A stretch of DNA of 64,000 nucleotides from Paramecium tetraurelia (Eukaryota; Ciliophora; Oligohymenophorea; Peniculida; Parameciidae): contig NW_001798982.1 of assembly GCF_000165425.1 (NCBI RefSeq), positions 9,369 through 73,368 on the forward strand, read 5' to 3'. Of the stretch, positions 37,701-49,178 are shown piece by piece; positions within the stretch are counted from its first letter, which is position 1; every line of letters begins with the position of its first letter. Under the pieces are notes generated by a model. The model saw only the letters and a list, made by a program, of their open reading frames with translations, was not told where the DNA came from and ran no database searches. Position numbers and translations under genes: made by a program.

Positions 37701-38558
37701 AACTAGATATCAAGTACAAACTTTGAGTTGTCAATAAATACAGTTTATTTGAACTTGATTGCATTTGTTATAACTCATTATTTCTCTCCTACATTCCATT
37801 GCCTTGAATCAACGTTGAAATTTCACAACATTAGAATTCATACCTTCTATCTATGGTCTTGCTAAACTCTACTCTCTTCTGCTTCAAGCAATCCCCTAGA
37901 TTCATCTCATCCGTTTTCCCCCAAATGTACAGTCTATTTTTCATCGTGTACACTGATACAAAGTTTTGGGCTGCTGTCACATACCTTATCTTCGTATCCA
38001 TCACTTGAGATATATTCACTGGGTACACTAGACCAGCTATTCGTAAACCCAATAATCCCTCATTAGATGCTCCAAATGCCCACATTTCAGATTTATCTAA
38101 TTCTAAGCACAAAGCATACTATCAAATAAAAACACCATGTTCTCTTTGCAAATCACCTTTACGAATGCTACTTATTGTTCCCCTCCTTTGTTCTATTTTG
38201 TTTAGTCATTCGAAAACACATTCTCTGGCAAACAAACCCTCGTTAATCTTTTCTGCTAATACCAATTCATACATCTATTAATGACTCCGTAGGCTTTCAG
38301 TCTGCAGATTCGCGAATATCTTCCCAAAGTAGAGTACTACCAATAATTTTATAATTGATACCATGAGTCATTTCCTTATTATAATTAAATACTTGAGAAA
38401 TAGAAAATTCATACAATAAATCCTACTATTATATCTGCATTCAAGAGCAATCCATCTGAACAACTCGCCTATTCTATTAGTTCCAAACTAAACCTATCCA
38501 ATAAAAACCATCCTTTCTCCAAATCAGATTTATTTATTCCTAATAGCAATGCTACCAT
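34741..38558 (-). CDS. RCC1-repeat protein with coiled-coil and IQ-like region
   Basis: The N-terminal third has RCC1 beta-propeller blades: SEMWAFGASNEGLLGLR, RLYIWGKTDEMNLGD, KGDIYGWGKGPF and GQLYVWGLNNNNCLGQ. Between blades are the usual strand/Cys-Gly spacers (IIQCACGLNYSIALD). After the propeller come a Pro/Ser-rich linker (SARTMRSPISFDN) and a long basic helical region (EERLKTKLEGLQQQLQE). A segment with AKIIQKAVRRRNIIKMI resembles an IQ calmodulin-binding motif. The last exon reads LTMELSYKEWVRLFKNYH. The total is about 1,250 residues. The exact start (ATG 38556-38558) and the small introns near the 5' end, including a possible 17-base one near 38120, are less certain. RCC1 plus coiled coil occurs in ciliary and Ran-independent proteins; a nuclear Ran GEF is unlikely. 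Confidence 0.82.
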
Positions 38559-38695
38559 AATTGAAATAGTGAAGAGATTGATATCACAATACTAATTGTA
38601 ATTGAATATGAATGAGAATTGACAATTTTATTTTTTAGTTGCTACTAAAATATTATTTGATTAAAATTGTTAATAAAATTCAATTAATGGTTTCA

Positions 38696-39439
38696 TCAAA
38701 GTTTTAATTATTTTTCTTCAGCTTCTTTCTGCTGTCTGATCAAAGATAACGTTCTCATTCGGAGTATTTGAGAGTCTGTAATTGTGTTTTTAGCATAAGT
38801 AGTCGATCTCTTATAGAAGAAAATGTAGGCACTCGTTACTGACACAACAAATGTGAACATCATTAATGCCTTAAGCAGACTATGATCGCTATATCCTAGA
38901 TTGCATACATATTAGTTACTGTAAATACTCTCAGAATTAAAGTTTCTATTTATCTTTACATCATTAACTACTTGCTGATTAGACTAGCCTTGTTTCCCAT
39001 TTTGAGATTGGTATTTACGCAGCATCTCCTGATAATCAGCCCTCTTCTGTGCATTCTCAGGCTTATAATATTCTTATGGATTCTCATAGAAATAGAATCC
39101 AAACACTTATTTGAAACATTCCTCCTCTGAATGTGCTGTACTATAATAGGAATCAAAATTACTAATAGTTTTGTTTGAATTCCTATTCCACTTATTCGTA
39201 AAACTTGCGTTGCTTCAATAGATTATAAGCCTAATGTATTTCTGCAAATTTCTCCTTCGCATCTGTCTCACTATTCAAATCTGGGTGATCTTCAAATTAA
39301 TCAATTTATTACATTTCTTGCACATCTCAATGTACGCCTTCTTAATCTATTCCATTGAAGCATCTTTGCTAATGCCCAAGAGGACATAGGGATCAGTTCT
39401 AAAAGAAGTGAATCTAAAAAATCTTAAGTAGGATAGCAT
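38696..39439 (-). CDS. J-domain (DnaJ/Hsp40) membrane protein
   Basis: Co-chaperone that stimulates an Hsp70. The J domain is at the N-terminus: DPYVLLGISKDASMEQIKKA, helix II YIEMCKKC, then the essential HPD in DHPDLNSETDAKEKFAEI and AYNLLKQRK. A short intron lies between helix II and HPD. The first residues (MLSYLRFFRFTSFRT) could be a mitochondrial presequence. After a hydrophilic stretch (EYYKPENAQKRADYQEML) there is one membrane segment near the C-terminus (LLKALMMFTFVVSVTSAYIF) and a charged tail ending KEAEEK. It is short (about 235 residues) with no Cys-rich zinc region, so it is a type III J protein. Mitochondrial inner-membrane or ER placement both fit. Confidence 0.87.
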
Positions 39440-39576
39440 TATTTATTATAAAAATTGTCACAATTACTCATACAATCAATTAGATATTTGATGGCAATTA
39501 GACTTAATTAACTGTCTCTCTAACACACAAGATTAACATCTGATGTATTTATAATAAATTATAATATAAAGTTTGT

Positions 39577-41384
39577 TCATGAATGAGGATTGTTTTGAGA
39601 TTACTCTTAATCAACTAGACCCTTATGGTAGCATTTCACATCCACTGTTGACAATAGATTCACTGTGAAAATTTCTTTGCAAATTGAACAGTATCTTTAC
39701 GATGGAATTGTTATATGGGCTTTGTGATTGGCAACCTAATCATGACATTCATAACAAGGGTATGCCTAAATAATATATGTAAATAATTACTTAATTACAA
39801 CATGTAAAGACTGGACTTGCCTTAATTATATCATTATGTATGCACTTCATATTATTGTAATTGCAAGGAATGTGATAGCTTTAAAGTTTCTATGCAGACA
39901 CTCTTTTATCTAATGATTACTAATTTAGAGATGAAGAACTTTGTGATTGCAGATGATTCCCTCTTTTTCCATCCAATTTCTTACCATCACTTTGATAATA
40001 ATAATGCATTCCATTTGGACTGATTTATCGAAGTTATGTCTATTATTTTTGGTTACAATTATTGTTGATTGTTTAATTATTGACATCTTTCAATTATTGA
40101 GGTTAATTTTGATTCTTCAGCATTAGGTTCCTCAAAGAATTCTATTTTGATGTTGGTTATTTTGAATTCAATTCACTTTTCAAAGGAGATACTACATCTG
40201 ATGATCCAGCTACCTATTTGATGCTTTTCGTATGATCCTTCGGACTATCTATCTACTTTACACTTTCTGAAACTGAGTCTGCAAATTTAGATGTGTTAGG
40301 CTTGTTGAGTTGTTTGTCTACACATTAGAGATGCTAAAATAGTTAAATTGGTTAGAGCTTAAGCAGTGGCTACTATGAGTAATTGGTTCTTTAGAAGGTT
40401 GACATATGTATGGATTCAGACTTATTAGTTGTAGTTGTATATTACGCTGTCATATCTTAATACTTTTGATCTTGTAATAGCATATTAACTTAATCAATTG
40501 GAGTTCTTTTTCCACTGGGTTTTTAGACATTTAAATTATACTATCCAATCTAAGAGATCACATCTCCTAACTTCTCTTCTAATTCTTCATATATCAATTT
40601 CCATTAAGCCTTCAATGTACTAGAGATAGTGGCACTCTGGTCTTCAAAAGTGGTTAGTTTATATATTATTTATTCGATGTGACTGCTTCCGATTAATAAT
40701 AAGCTATGATCCATTTCAGCGGGAGTCATCTCATAGAGGTTTTTAATTGCATACTCCTTCATCTTTGATAGGATCTGTCTTTCATCATTAAAACTTTATA
40801 TCAAAGATGCATTAGTTGTTTCGGAATGAGTTTGCATGTCTTAGACGTACCTGTCTCTCACTGTTTTTAGTTGGTATTTTATTATTTCAAATATGGTATT
40901 CATGTCTCTATCAATTTATTCTATAACATCAATCATCTTGCATTTTTTATAGTTTTCCTCCATTTTTGCTACCTACACCATATAATTTTGATCATACTTA
41001 TAACACATATTACTTATAATTGTACTCGAATGCTTCACAATATTACTCAACTGTTATCTTATTCGAAACATGCTAATCGTGTTCTTCAATTATGCAATGT
41101 GCACATGCCAATCTTCTGTCAGCCTTACAATCTTTTTCCTTTGATAAATTAAGTCTAAGATTTTACTATGCAAACGTATTGAATTCTCCCTTTCTCGTGT
41201 GTCTTTTTCCAACAAACCGGATCGAATTTCAGTCCTAATTTATTAACGACTAATCGATCATTTGTTATTCCTGGCTTTTTTTGTTAAACTTAAATGTTAT
41301 CAACTAAGGTTGGAATTCAAAAGATGTACTTGTTTTTGTTTTGGATCTCCCATGCTATCTCGGAGTAATTTTAATATCGGACAT
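39577..41384 (-). CDS. Coiled-coil protein with C-terminal CHY zinc finger
   Basis: Starts MSDIKITPRQHGRSKTKTS. A long helical region follows (TRERENSIRLHSKILDLIYQ, YMVQVAKMEENYKKCKMID), then LKTVRDRYVQDMQTHSETT, a Ser/Gln/Asn-rich linker and a C-terminal Cys/His module. That module reads IPCNYNNMKCIHND, then FTCC, AYPCYECHDQVANHKAH and RYCSICKEIF. The C-x-x-C-H-D-x-x-x-x-H spacing and the preceding CC match the CHY zinc finger, as in RCHY1 and yeast Hot13; no RING is visible after it. A 33-base intron splits the finger at 39770-39802, and at least one more lies near 41260. About 580 residues. Coiled coil N-terminal to a CHY finger is unusual. Function unknown. Confidence 0.78.
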
Positions 41385-42177
41385 TAATAGATTAATTTAT
41401 TATATAATCGGAACTTTTTAACAATAATTCACTTTATTTTTATTATGAATTTATATTAACACTATTGTTATTTGTTCAGTACTGTTTAGCAATTCTTTAT
41501 TAATCCTGGTTGCTTTATTGAAATTAGATTGGTTATGATCATATTCACACTGTCTAAATAAAACCTTGATCTTAAGAATATATGTATAACTAGATATGAG
41601 AAGATAGAACAGTAATAATATTAACAGTTTACAAAATTATTTAGTTGATTTAATATTTATCTCTATTATAATTTGAGTGTATTTTTGTTGATATACCAAG
41701 TACTCCATTAGCATTAATATAATCTATTGTCTATTAACAAAATAAAACAGAATAGGATTTATATCCCTAATATTAAATTATTATTTTTATTGTATTTAAA
41801 TAAGATTACTCTACCAGGGCAAAAATATGATTCATTATGGATAACTTATATTATTCATCATATAATTCGCATAAACTCTATTTAACTTAAATTTATTCAT
41901 CTACTCAATATTATCAAGTTTTAAAGAATAATAATTATAATAAAGACTACAATATAATGATAATTTATAAGAAATTTAATTCTCCTATTATATCTTATTA
42001 TCAACTATTAAGTAAAGAAAATAAAGCAATATTGATATCATTTTATATTCAATTCTATCAAGTACAACAAAGATGACTCTTTAGACATCTAGAATTTAAT
42101 TCACACTCTCCAAATTGAGCAATCTGTTTAAGCAAAAATATTAACAAATTTATAAAATCAAATGGACTTAATTAGGA
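41385..42177. other. AT-rich stretch, no supported gene
   Basis: About 790 bases of AT-rich DNA without recognisable coding sequence on either strand. Confidence 0.5.
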
Positions 42178-43782
42178 TCATGTTTTTGGCTAATTTACAA
42201 AATTTGAGAACTGATTGATCTAACTCAAATCTCTATATAATCTAATAATTACAACTACAGATTAATTCAACATATACCATTATTTTCCATAAGTACCCTA
42301 TCATAAGGTCCTATCTATTTTAGATTGCTCCGAAAGTGAATATTTTATTGGAGTTACTAAAACAATTAATAGGATTGATCATATTTGATTAAGAGATCCA
42401 AAAATTGCTCATTCTGATAGTAGCTACCTCGTAATATTAATTTTGCTTGGGAGCTCTCTTATGTTCGAAATATGAATGTCATTAATATGGTTAAGAGTTC
42501 CTCAAACACATTCTTGTATGTCAAAATTTAAAGGTGTTGTTTGTCAAACTAAAAATGAACTCGCTTATTGTAAGCCTTATTGAATAATTTAATAAAATTT
42601 TAAATTTTTGGTACAACCTTACATTAGTGCACAAATAAATTTGGTTAAACAGATAATTTGGTGAGAATGTACATTAAATTGACTTTGTTCTAATATATGT
42701 AGGATAAATCTTATGCGGTAGATTTATTTAACATCAGTAATTGTTTAATTAGGAATGCTTTCAATTGGTTTAAAAATAGATTGATTCCTGTTTCTAGTCT
42801 TTGTATTTTGTGTTCCATTTTTATATAACTCTATTGTTTCTGATCCAGGATGATAATGAAGGTTTATTCGGTGAGTTAGACTTCTGAATATTTGATGTAG
42901 ATTCTGTCAGAGTAGTTCTTGGAATTAATGATTTCGTGTTCTTGATTGACAGTGATGTTATCAGAATTTTTTCTTCGATTAAGGACGAAGGTTTCAAGTG
43001 TTTTTCCATTGAGCTTATAATTCCTTAAAATAAAATTAAGATTCTGAAGATTGGAGTTGGTTGATTCGAATTAATTGAAGGAATTGAAATTGGAGAGTTT
43101 GACCTGAAAACCCACGTTTTCTTTGTCGTAAACAAAAATGGCAAAAGGGTTCTCAATAATTTTGGGGATAATCCAGTCTATATGAATTTTAATAGTCAAT
43201 AATACCTAAAGAATTATTTTATGTTGTATAGAGAAATGATTCCCTGTACTGTTTGTTGGTTCTTTGGAGAGGGATTACGATCATAAGAGTGAGGATGAAA
43301 CAATAAATGAAGGCTTAGATAGAGATGTCTGGTTAAAAGTATTTGGCAATTGCTAATTTGATGATGGCATTGTTAATCACTTGGATTACGGCGAATTTGA
43401 AGTCTGATACTAGGATTATGATGGTGTGCATAACCATCATGTTTTATCCAAAGACAAAAGCTTCTTGGGGTTTGAAATCTGCCTCGGTGTACACTTGATA
43501 ACACATTAAAAGATGGTTTATTCCAACTAGATAGAAGTCTATCCATTATTTTTTATAAAACATAACTACAAAGTGAACGATGAAAACAAGTAGCCCAAGC
43601 GGGGCAAAAATGAAAACGTTTATATAATCTTACACAATAACGCAAAATATCGATCTAATCATGCAAATTGTGAAGCACATCAAATTAATAACTTTGCAAG
43701 CAGGTATCGTTGATAAATATCTATGACCCTAATACTTTTATTCCAGGCATTTTTAAATGAAAGTAAGACTAAACTTGTTCAT
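42178..43782 (-). CDS. Polytopic membrane sensor with degenerate histidine-kinase-like tail
   Basis: Starts MNKFSLTFIQKCLEQKYQGH. Five or six hydrophobic segments follow in the first 200 residues (YINVFIFAPLGLLVFIVHFV, MMVMHTIIILVSDF, FIYCFILTLMIVIPL). A PAS-like beta-rich stretch follows (FAIFVYDKENVGFQVKL, IYIKYSEVQLTEQTFIIILD), then helices and a block, KNVFEELLTILMTFIF, placed like the N-box helix of histidine kinases. The total is exactly 518 codons after introns of 28 bases (43176-43203) and 23 bases. I do not see the phospho-acceptor His box or the G boxes, so kinase activity is doubtful. The family resemblance is my inference from order and spacing. Alternatively, it may be a ciliate-specific membrane receptor. 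If the second intron is not spliced, the protein ends a few residues after VLMENNGIC. Confidence 0.65.
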
Positions 43783-44002
43783 TATTAAAATAAATTTTAC
43801 TAGATTTAATTTACTACAATATATATTTTCACATCTATACACTTTAAGTTGTTTCTAGTAGACTCAAAATAATAAAGGAGGGGTAGGAATGGGTGAGAGA
43901 AACATAAGAAAAATAATTGAGAAAAATGAAACGACTGATTTATTTAATATTACTAAATATATAAGGAATTGAATGTAATTTATATAATTTGTTATAATAT
44001 AA

Positions 44003-45440
44003 ATGAATAATTGTTCAAGCAAAAAGAATGTAATATTTAAACCAACATTGCCAAGATTGAAAATCATTCATTAACAACGATAAATATTGAGTTCTCCTCA
44101 GAAAACTAAATTTAATGATGAAAAGAAATTAGAACAAATAGTTGAAAAGCGAAACTTTTAAAAGCAATTGGTCGATCTAGTCATACCAATACATGATGAT
44201 GCACAATCCAGTATCATAAATTCGGAGCTCTCCAAAAACGATTTGCTAAAACATTATAAGCAACTCCCATCCAAACCGACATTGTTGTTCGAAAAGGCAA
44301 TGAAGGGATTGCATCCTCTGTAATAATAGGAGTATAGAAATAAAGAACTCAAAAAGTTGGATAAGAAAGTATAACAATTAAACGAAAGAAACCCATTATC
44401 AGAATCATGGAAATCTCCATTCCTCTCACAACCCAGATTGTATAAATCGTCTGAAGAGGTCGACTTGAGTGCATCTCAAGAGATCGACCCCAATGTGTAA
44501 AATGTGGTGGTATTAAATGAAAATTTAAGAGGATTTGGGTCTCGATTGAGATCATACTTGGATTATGACAAAAACACCGTATTCGAGCGACAGAAAGGGA
44601 ATCCCAAGTATTTGTATCGAGACAACATGATAAGGATGATAAAGAACAACTCCACAAAGGAGTTGGATTTGGTTAAGGAATGGAACATATTGATAAATAA
44701 TGACAAATTGGTATCGCATGCTTAACTTCAGAAACCAGAAATACGGATGTAACAGTTCGGAACCATCTCCTCAATAAGTCATTATTACAGCATACAGGAT
44801 TTCCACAAAAAGAAGATGGGTTAGAGTTAGACTCAATAGACTCCCAATTCTCAGATATCTCCCCAATTTGTGGTCAAGAATTCAAGACAAAGCAATTCAT
44901 CGGAGCCAATAGATTTTGGAAAATCGAATCAAGTGTTATTGGATGTTTCGGAGGTTGAGAAGGGACAAGACGACGTGGCTATTCACAAGGATACATTTTT
45001 GACGTATTGTTAAGTTTTTTGGGATTTGATACGCAAAGAGGACGAAATCGTGGAGAGAGTGGTTTGGGCATTCTGTAAGGGAGACCTCTTTACATTCAGT
45101 GGATTCAAACATTTCTATAAATTGATAGTGTTTCAGGAGGGGACATTCGAGGACTACATCAAGTTCACTTACGACTTCTTTTTGGCTCAAGATCGCAGTG
45201 AAATACCATTTACAGAGATTTAAGGATTGCTCAGATTGTTGGCATCAAGAATAGATGGGAAGGATCACGTATTAAGCGATTAAATACTTATGGACATAGT
45301 GAGTCAAATTCATAGGTAAAATGATCGAGAGTAATTATGATAGACCTCAAGTGATATCTAAGGAAACATTGTAGCAATTGATTTTTGAAGACAAGATCCC
45401 TCCGACTGTGGTGGTGAAGATGGTCTATGAGTAGTCCTGA
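44003..45440 (+). CDS. Hypothetical protein, EF-hand-like C-terminal part
   Basis: Exactly 470 codons after a 28-base intron (GTAAAATGAT...TGATAG) near the 3' end. Starts MNNCSSKKNVIFKPTLPRLK. The N-terminal 300 residues are charged, Ser/Lys-rich and probably partly disordered (FGSRLRSYLDYDKNTVFERQ). The C-terminal 150 residues look folded and helical: CQVFWDLIRKEDEIVERVVW, FTFSGFKHFYKLIVFQEG, then FFLAQDRSEIPFTEIQGLLR. The helix-loop-helix rhythm with acidic loops recalls EF-hands, but the loops do not keep the calcium-binding pattern, so binding is doubtful. It lies 43 bases upstream of the next plus-strand gene. No family recognised. Confidence 0.75.
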
Positions 45441-45483
45441 ACAAATTGTGAATTATTAATATTTTTTATTAACGGCTACTTGA

Positions 45484-45968
45484 ATGTACGATCAATCGCA
45501 AAGGCAAGAGCTGATTGAGTTCAGGAATTATGTTAGATAAGTGACTTAGGCAAAAATTAATAACACTTAAGAAAAATCTCCAAGTGGGAAGAATTCGACA
45601 AAATAATTGTCGTTTATTTTGAAGAGCACTCAACTAAGACAGAGCGTCTAAGAACCTATTAAGAGTTATCAAAATATGAAAACCAGTTTTGATCAATCTT
45701 ATATCTAAAGATCCACATCTCAACCATATGTTCAATTTGATGCCAATTGTTGGAAGGAAAATCAGAACTCTTTTATGAAGATTAAAAACGAAGGTTATGT
45801 GAGTGTTTCTGATTTGATTAAAATCAGTAATGGTCTAGGTTAAATGTCCAAAAAGGATATACGAGATTTGAGTTCCAAGTATATGAATCTAATTATTCAT
45901 TTAGTTATTTGCATTCCTTACACGAATTGGACTAGACACTCAGTACATTACTTAAAAGAATAGATTGA
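45484..45968 (+). CDS. Small hypothetical protein
   Basis: Exactly 151 codons after a 32-base intron (GTTATTTGCA...GACTAG), ending HLTLSTLLKRID. Starts MYDQSQRQELIEFRNYVRQV. Rich in Gln, Ser, Lys and Asn, with a short helical start and a more structured C-terminus (EGYVSVSDLIKISNGLGQ, then KKDIRDLSSKYMNLI) that resembles a single EF-hand-like or helix-loop-helix unit. Without the intron the frame stays open for another 300 bases, but that extra sequence is AT-rich and not protein-like. No known family. It may be co-expressed with the gene 43 bases upstream. Confidence 0.65.
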
Positions 45969-46659
45969 ATAATAGATTTAATATATAATTATGTATTAAT
46001 AATTTTAATTATGCAATTAGAGCAAATGGGATACAATTATTTAGAATTTAAATTGGTATCATAAAATTTTGGATATTTTTGTGTATTATATATTTGTTGA
46101 GAAAAATAATATTTTAGAGGATGAATTAGAGCTATCTTTAATCACTGGTTACAGAACTGTTTTGATTATTATTAATTATAAAATATGTACAATGAGAAAT
46201 CAGAAGGCTGATAATAAATAGGGTATTTAGAGTGTATAGAGGATTATATTTAATTTTTGATCATGAATAGAATTGTCTGAGATGTGGCAAATCTGATTAT
46301 CTCTATAATTTGCACTCTAATTGATATAGACCATTTAAATGTAATAAATAATTCTAATAGAGAATTGGGATAATAAAATGGGGAAAAATCAAATAAGTAA
46401 GAGCACATCATGATCAAAATTGTTCTTTTAAAATTGAAATATTTAGTTATATTTTATAAAGTTTTTGCTTGATTTGAGGGGTAAATATATTGTATAAAGT
46501 CAAGGCTACTACTAATTGAATAATAAGAAAGGGATGGAGAAATAATAAATTAAGGAGACTTAGAAATTCTCAGTGGATTGGCTGGAGCCTTTCTAACTGA
46601 GATTATGAAGTAAATATTATTCCAATGATTGATATTCATTATATCATTTATTTTATCCA
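45969..46659. other. AT-rich stretch, no supported gene
   Basis: About 690 bases between convergent genes. A short plus-strand piece near 46270 (NCLRCGKSDYLYNLH) looks like one zinc-knuckle-type pair but has no continuing frame. Nothing else recognised. Confidence 0.45.
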
Positions 46660-47375
46660 TCACAAATTGGGATTTTATTATGAAGCCAATTAGATAACAT
46701 CTGGCATAAACTTGTAGTGGTCCCTTCTTCACAGTTCCAAAGAGGGCCTAATATTTCTCAGTTGCTAGTGGGTCCAGAGTGCCTCTTTCGATTTGGCTCT
46801 TAGCTTTTCTGTATTGGATTGCCCAGTTGAGAAATTCGACTGCCCTTGATTTATTTTAGTATGATGTTGCATAGTCATAGAAGACCTAGATGTTAAGCGA
46901 TTACTTACTCTAGCACAATATGGGAGAACCAAGAATCCGAATCGCCATGAGTATCCAAAATTAAACAATTGAGCGTAGACTTGTAGCCCAGCTGTAATGG
47001 ATATGTCTTGGAGATTCCACCAAAGGCCATTGAGTGCTGAAGGTCTTATTCAAGACGGTGCTGATGCTTGGGTCGACAGTCTTATATAAATTGACCTCTG
47101 ATTATTCAATCTGAAATGTGAATAATAATACATCATACCTTTCCTAATTGCTATTTCAATTGGTATAGCTCTAATTTCTAACTGTAATGCTGAGTCAAAG
47201 CAGGGTAGAATGCCTTTCCAAATATCCAGAACCCCCTAATGCTTCTCTGTAATGCATAGGTATTTTTGTCAATCTCTGTTTAATACATCTCGTAATTCTC
47301 TCTGAAACTGTTGTCCCATTGTTACAGAGTTGGACTATTTAATGCCACTGGTGATTTGGACAGCAACTTTACCAT
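46660..47375 (-). CDS. Hypothetical protein, possibly mitochondrial
   Basis: Exactly 222 codons after introns of 28 bases (GTATGATGTA...TTTCAG) and 22 bases (GTGAAGAAGG...TACAAG). Starts MVKLLSKSPVALNSPTLQQW, which has presequence character. A hydrophobic stretch (SIRGFWIFGKAFYPALTQH) precedes a helical region (YSQKLELYQLKQQLGK) and another aromatic stretch (HYSWATSLRSIVQFWILMAI). The C-terminal part is charged (EFLNWAIQYRKAKSQIERG) and ends QLASQQNPNL. No enzyme motif. The pattern, short with few charged residues near one or two membrane-associated helices, is typical of ciliate-specific mitochondrial complex subunits, but this is inference. The start lies 33 bases from the divergent plus-strand gene. 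Confidence 0.72.
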
Positions 47376-47408
47376 ATCTAATAATTTAATTTAATTATAT
47401 TTATTCGC

Positions 47409-47753
47409 ATGTAATAATATCCAATCAGATCCTATTCTAAGTATTAAAACCAGCTTCAAGAACACACCACGCGATACACTCCAAACAAGTACACAGATTG
47501 GCACAAGAAGTACGAGCCAAAACATAAGTTCGATTGCCAACCTGACCTCCAATTCCAAGCTCAATCAATAGCTAACCAGAGGGATTTTCAAATTACACAA
47601 AGAAGATACTCTTAATTCACTCAACCGCAAGCACCTCTCAATTAATATCATTCGGAGCGCTCTAACAAAGAGAATAAACCAAATATCCAATAGAATTTTG
47701 ATGTGGAAACCTATGTTCGCAGACTCCAAATTAAACTCAACCAGAGACACTGA
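47409..47753 (+). CDS. Small basic Gln/Asn-rich protein
   Basis: Intronless frame of exactly 115 codons, starting MQQYPIRSYSKYQNQLQEHT and ending YVRRLQIKLNQRH. Rich in Gln, Tyr, Asn, Lys, Arg and His, with no hydrophobic core. Several SYxKYxxQ/HxRY-like stretches suggest a disordered, possibly microtubule- or RNA-associated protein. The GC content and codon use look coding compared with the flanks. The gene diverges from the minus-strand gene starting 33 bases away, so both promoters must sit in that gap or inside the genes. Function unknown. Confidence 0.62.
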
Positions 47754-47987
47754 TTTCAATCAATATGTATTTCATATAGTTAAGTTGAATATCAATTATA
47801 CTGTTACCCAGTATTTTGTCTTCAGCTCCATATCAATTAAATTTACTGTTACTAAATCAAATGGCCACAGAATTCACAAATTCAAATATTTTAATTCAAA
47901 CTGAAATTCTTTTAATAACAATCTAATCAATTCTTATATTATTTTTATTGATCACTATTTAATATCAATATAATCATTAGTATTTAT

Positions 47988-49150
47988 ATGAATTTTATCG
48001 AACGATTCTAGTTGATCAAATGCTTAAAGCACCCTGAAAAGCCAATCAGCAACTTGTGTCTGAATGAACAATGCAAAGAATTACACTACTTTTGTTCGAC
48101 CTGTGTCAAGCTCCATGTGGAACACTCCAAAGACATCATTTACATGAAATAAATTGGATCTTCTACTCAAACGCTCTTCCAATGTCAATGAATTCTCTCA
48201 AGACAAGTTGGGATTGGAAACATTCAACATCTATCGTGAATTCAAGAAAACAATCCTTAATTAATTGAATCTCTTGGAAGAAGAATTAAGGATCATTATA
48301 AGCAATTTAGTCAACGATGAATAAATGAATCAATACGCCTACAAATTCTTAAAGAGCATCAATGACTTCGGCAAAGAAGACCTTGAAGATTTAAGAGAAT
48401 ATCTTTTAAAGGAAAAGAAAGACATTTAAAAAAACTAAGTAACATTAAAAGAGAGTTAAAACAAACAAAAACTCATTGAACTCAAAGACTATCTCAATGA
48501 AAGGATTCCACATCTATAAAAGGAAGTGCTTAATCAATTAGATTGTGTCAATAGGATATTTTATACCCAAAGTGAAAGAATCGATAGATTGAAGAAAGTC
48601 TGGATTAGTATTTTTATCATCATATCTTTCAGCTGAAGAGGGTTTGAGCCAACCAAGTGTCTTCAATAAGAACACAATCAGAGTCAATTAATTCCAAATC
48701 AGAGACAAACCTTTGTATTTAATTGGAATCTACTAGCCTATGTTATACAAGGGTAGTTACAATTCAACAAATTATGATTCACAAAGCAAATCTTCATTTT
48801 AAATAACCTACAAGTTACATTTAGGACATGATCTAACCAAATATATACTCAAAGAAAAAATAATATTGGAACATGAAAAATTGAAAATTGTGGATGGGCA
48901 CTTATATTATTTGGAATTCAAGAGGCCCATTAAAATGTTGCCTCATCAGACTTACAGTTTTTCAATAACAACAAAAGAATAAAAACCATTTTACACTTAT
49001 CAATATTCCCTTAATCATGTTGATCATCCACTCATCAAGTGGCAATCAGAGAATCTATCAGAATCTGATTAGTTTATCAAATAGAAATATGATCATCTTT
49101 ATTCTTATCCAGATATTGATTAATTGCCAGCATTATAGGTGAAGTTGTGA
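47988..49150 (+). CDS. B-box zinc-finger protein with coiled coil and C-terminal beta domain
   Basis: Starts MNFIERFQLIKCLKHPEKPI; the B-box-like module is CLNEQCKELHYFCSTC followed by HVEHSKDIIYMKQI, with the usual C/H pairs. Then comes a coiled coil (YREFKKTILNQLNLLEEELR to ERIPHLQKEVLNQL). The C-terminal 170 residues are beta-rich (RVNQFQIRDKPLYLIGIYQP, KEKIILEHEKLKIVDGHLYY) in the way of the PHR-type domains found after B-boxes. Introns of 19 bases (GTCAATGAAT...CTCAAG) and 25 bases (GTATTTTTAT...TTTCAG) bring the frame to exactly 373 codons. B-box/coiled-coil proteins are often ubiquitin-pathway scaffolds; there is no RING here. It converges on the next gene with 28 bases between stops. 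Confidence 0.8.
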
Positions 49151-49178
49151 CATTATTAAAATACATACATTTTATCAA

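Noticed and set aside
40871..41152. 93-codon plus-strand standard-code frame, hydrophobic and His/Ile-rich
   Set aside because: It lies opposite the helical part of the CHY zinc-finger gene, whose minus-strand frame gives clear coiled-coil sequence; this is its antisense shadow.
44349..44657. 102-codon minus-strand frame
   Set aside because: Shadow of the plus-strand gene 44003-45440, which has exact length after its intron and protein-like composition.
46250..46360. Zinc-knuckle-like piece NCLRCGKSDYLYNLH
   Set aside because: Only one CxxC pair and a TGA soon after; no continuing frame or partner exon found.
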